Shown here one piece after another: positions 22,514 to 24,570 of a stretch of 24,570 bases of DNA. The position numbers were made by a program, and so were the translations under genes. The stretch covers positions 1 to 24,570 of the forward strand of contig JAAYZI010000322.1 in NCBI GenBank assembly GCA_012514925.1. The letters run 5' to 3'. The stretch's first letter is position 1, and each line of letters begins with the position of its first letter. The notes under the pieces are model-generated. The model worked only from the letters and a program-made list of their open reading frames with translations. It had not been told where the DNA came from and did not search any database. Origin of the DNA: Deltaproteobacteria bacterium (GTDB taxonomy: Bacteria; Bdellovibrionota_C; UBA2361; JAAYZI01).

Positions 22514-22539
22514 CTTTTTCTCACAAGAGTGAGAAAAGG
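22514..22539. promoter_or_regulatory. 11-bp stem-loop in the predicted grpE 5' leader
   Basis: CTTTTTCTCAC (22514-22524) and GTGAGAAAAGG (22529-22539) pair fully (one G-T) around the loop AAGA. The position just after the promoter is where CIRCE/HrcA-type operators lie, but the sequence is not CIRCE (TTAGCACTC-N9-GAGTGCTAA). It could be a different heat-shock operator or an RNA element. It is followed by a weaker inverted pair (GCTAAG...CTTAGAGC). Confidence 0.5.
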
Positions 22540-22601
22540 TTAGCTAAGCTCGCTCCTTAGAGCTGAATTGTAAAAACATTACTGTTTAAAACACTGCGAA
22601 A

Positions 22602-23372
22602 GTGAGTAAGAAAACAAAAATCAAGATAAAATCGCCTGACGACACTGAGTGCGCAGAGCGCGCACAGGAGGAGGTTGGGGCTGAACCTGCGGATGAAAAC
22701 GGGGGAAACGGCACCTCTTCTGACTCCATGGAATGTGAACATAACGCGACTGCGCGCGACGCTGATTTCTCCACTCTTGATGAAGACCAGGAGGATAACA
22801 ACGCCGTGTGCGAAAAGTCAGATGAAAAGCTAAAAGCAGAGCTTCGCGATTATAAAGATCGTTATCTGAGAGCGTTGGCGGATCTGGAGAATTATAGGAA
22901 GCGCGCCCTAAAAGAGCGAAGCGAGCTTTTAAAATACCAGGGCGAGAAGATCCTGTTTGACATGGTAGAGGTTTTGGATAATTTGGAAAGAGCGCTAGAT
23001 CACGCGGACGCCGACCCGCATCATCTAAAAAGTGGGTTGGAGATGGTGTTCCGCCAGTTTAAGGATGCACTTGAAAAGTGGCAGGTTAAGGGGGAGTCAG
23101 CAGTAGGGACCCCTTTTGATCCGAGCAAGCAACACGCACTTAGCAAAGTACCTTCTCCTGACGCCGCGCCAGGCACCGTGATTAATGAGTTGAAAAAGGC
23201 ATATTTTTATAAGGATCGGTTGCTTAGGGCAGGAGAGGTAGTGGTGGCTGGTGAGATGCCGGGTCAAGAGCTTGATCAAACACTTCATGAATCTGAGCAG
23301 GAAACTCATGGAGAATCGACTGAAATAACTCCAGAAATGCCGGATGGTCAGGGTCCGGAGGATGAAAATTAG
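22602..23372 (+). CDS. grpE: GrpE, nucleotide exchange factor of DnaK
   Basis: A 256-residue co-chaperone that releases ADP from DnaK. The conserved core starts YKDRYLRALADLENYRKRALKE (about residues 86-107) and continues through the coiled coil and LFDMVEVLDNLERALDHA to the beta-domain GTPFDPSKQHALSKVP...GTVINELKKAYFYKDRLLRAGEVVVA. Long acidic tails at the N-terminus (about 85 residues, rich in Glu/Asp/Asn) and C-terminus (about 45 residues) make it longer than the usual 190-210. The start is GTG 22602 with only a weak ribosome-binding site. It is followed after 220 bp by dnaK, without hrcA upstream or dnaJ in view. Confidence 0.95.
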   Translation: MSKKTKIKIKSPDDTECAERAQEEVGAEPADENGGNGTSSDSMECEHNATARDADFSTLDEDQEDNNAVCEKSDEKLKAELRDYKDRYLRALADLENYRKRALKERSELLKYQGEKILFDMVEVLDNLERALDHADADPHHLKSGLEMVFRQFKDALEKWQVKGESAVGTPFDPSKQHALSKVPSPDAAPGTVINELKKAYFYKDRLLRAGEVVVAGEMPGQELDQTLHESEQETHGESTEITPEMPDGQGPEDEN

Positions 23373-23592
23373 GGGGCTTGGGCGGTTATGGGCGGAGTGC
23401 AAAAATAAATTCTGGGAGGCACTTGATAAATTAAGCTTTGATGTTTAGCTAAGAAGGGGATTAACCCTGTAGGCACGGAATAGACTGGGCCGCATAAGTC
23501 TTGGTTTTTACTGTTTATTTTTTATTGGACAATTTTATTAGGCGGTTGGAGTTTGAACGAGCTCCGCAGCACTGCCTTTAACGGAGTGTAGG
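23373..23592 (+). other. grpE-dnaK intergenic region
   Basis: This 220-bp gap holds no gene. A moderate promoter-like pair, TTGATA (23423-23428) and TAGCTA (23446-23451), is spaced 17 bp apart, and an AT-rich stretch runs through 23505-23540. GGAG at 23583-23586 is a good ribosome-binding site for dnaK. There is no clear terminator after grpE, so dnaK may be read both from grpE and from its own promoter. Confidence 0.35.
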
Positions 23593-24570
23593 ATGGCAAA
23601 GACGATTGGAATCGATTTAGGTACGACTAATTCATGTGTGGCGGTGATGGAGGGAGGAACTCCGGTTGTAATCGCCAATAGCGAGGGCGCTCGCACCACC
23701 CCTTCGGTGGTGGCCATAAATGACGCCGGAGAGAGGTTAGTAGGGCAAGTGGCCCGCCGTCAGGCGGTCACCAACCCCAAAAACACGATCTTTGCCGTTA
23801 AGAGACTGGTCGGCCGTAAGTTTGACTCCAAAGAGGCTCAATCAGCGAAGAAGGTTCTGCCGTATGAACTCACCAAGGCCCCAAACGGCGATGCCTGGGT
23901 GAAGATGGGCGGCGAGCAAAAAGGTCCGCAAGAAATCTCAGCGATGATCCTGACCAAAATGAGGCAGACTGCAGAGGACTATCTCGGCGAGAAGGTGAAC
24001 GACGCGGTGATTACCGTGCCGGCTTATTTCGATGATGCCCAGAGGCAGGCCACTAAGGACGCTGGTAAAATCGCCGGGCTGAATGTGCTTCGTATTATCA
24101 ACGAACCCACTGCAGCCGCTCTGGCGTATGGCATGGATAAGAAAGGCGAGAAAACGTTGGCGGTGTTCGACCTGGGTGGCGGAACTTTTGACGTGTCGAT
24201 CTTGGAGTTAGGGGACGGCGTGTTTGAAGTAAAATCCACCAACGGCGATACCTATTTGGGGGGTGAAGATTTTGATCTGAAATTAGTTGATTACCTCGCG
24301 GACGAGTTTAGAAAAGACCAGGGCATTGATCTGCGTAATGATACGTTGGCCCTGCAGCGTCTTAAGGAGGCCGCCGAGAAAGCCAAACATGAGCTTTCCA
24401 CCGCTCTTGAAACCGATGTGAATCTGCCTTTTATCACTGCGGATGCTTCCGGGCCCAAGCATCTTCAAATCAAGATTACGCGATCTAAGTTGGAGCAGCT
24501 GTGTAGCGATCTAATTGACCGTTTGGTTGGGCCGTGCACCACTGCGCTTAGGATGCCGGCATGAGCGCAC
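23593..24570 (+). CDS. dnaK: DnaK (Hsp70) chaperone, 3'-partial with apparent frameshift near the window end
   Basis: This is the N-terminal ATPase domain of DnaK. The Hsp70 landmarks are present: IGIDLGTTNS (phosphate 1, residues 5-14), the VITVPAYFDDAQRQATKDAG segment, NEPTAAALAYG, the phosphate 2 motif DLGGGTFDVSIL and GGEDFD. About 320 of the usual roughly 640 residues are seen. The frame stops at TGA 24562-24564 after LVGPCTTALRMPA, where the family continues L-x-DAG. Reading the next frame from 24552 gives DAGMSA, exactly as expected. A single missing base, probably an A in CTT-AAG-GAT near 24549-24551, explains this. True length and any downstream dnaJ lie outside the window. GGAG precedes the ATG at correct spacing. 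Confidence 0.95.

Noticed and set aside
22514..22560. CIRCE element for HrcA
   Set aside because: The arms CTTTTTCTCAC/GTGAGAAAAGG and the 4-base loop do not match TTAGCACTC-N9-GAGTGCTAA.

Overview
The window comes from the chromosome of a diderm (Gram-negative type) bacterium of moderate GC. Supporting this are a TolC-family outer-membrane channel with a periplasmic adaptor, LolC/E- and MacB-type ABC transporters, FliN, RecO, YggT, and a grpE-dnaK locus. A proteobacterial or Myxococcota/Bdellovibrionota-like lineage is plausible, but the sequence alone does not fix the phylum. Genes are tightly packed, with many 4-17 nt overlaps.

Region 1 (1-11792) is a lipid/polyketide biosynthetic locus arranged around a divergent promoter region at 3037-3130. 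To the left (minus strand) an overlapping operon encodes an alpha-oxoamine synthase (serine-palmitoyltransferase-like, PLP-dependent), an acyl carrier protein and an intact FabF-like ketosynthase. To the right (plus strand) lie a GNAT-fold N-acyltransferase-like protein, a 2128-residue single-module fully reducing type I PKS (KS-AT-DH-ER-KR-ACP, no thioesterase) and, translationally coupled to it, an extended SDR reductase. This is the enzyme set needed for a sphingoid-base-like product. The PKS would build a reduced chain, the oxoamine synthase would release it by decarboxylative condensation with an amino acid, the SDR would reduce the ketone, and the GNAT protein could N-acylate the amine. 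It parallels fungal fumonisin/AAL-toxin/sphingofungin logic (reducing PKS + oxoamine synthase + SDR), combined with the ACP/acyltransferase of bacterial ceramide synthesis. The product is inferred, not shown.

Region 2 (11802-20190) carries transport. A two-gene LolCDE/MacB-type ABC exporter converges on the SDR gene. A secreted protein of unknown function (13940-15181) follows, and then a minus-strand operon TolC-like / MacA-like adaptor / MacB-like ABC / CPBP-family membrane protein. The intergenic gaps here hold copies of an 18-bp palindrome also found at 115-132.

Region 3 (20274-24570) is housekeeping: an isolated fliN-type gene, yggT, a DUF167 gene, an FmdB-type zinc-ribbon gene, recO on the opposite strand, and grpE-dnaK. 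A strong candidate promoter and an 11-bp stem-loop precede grpE. dnaK is cut by the window edge and also contains an apparent single-base deletion about 20 bases before the end, most likely a sequencing or assembly error. No tRNA, rRNA, CRISPR array, transposase or integrase was recognised.
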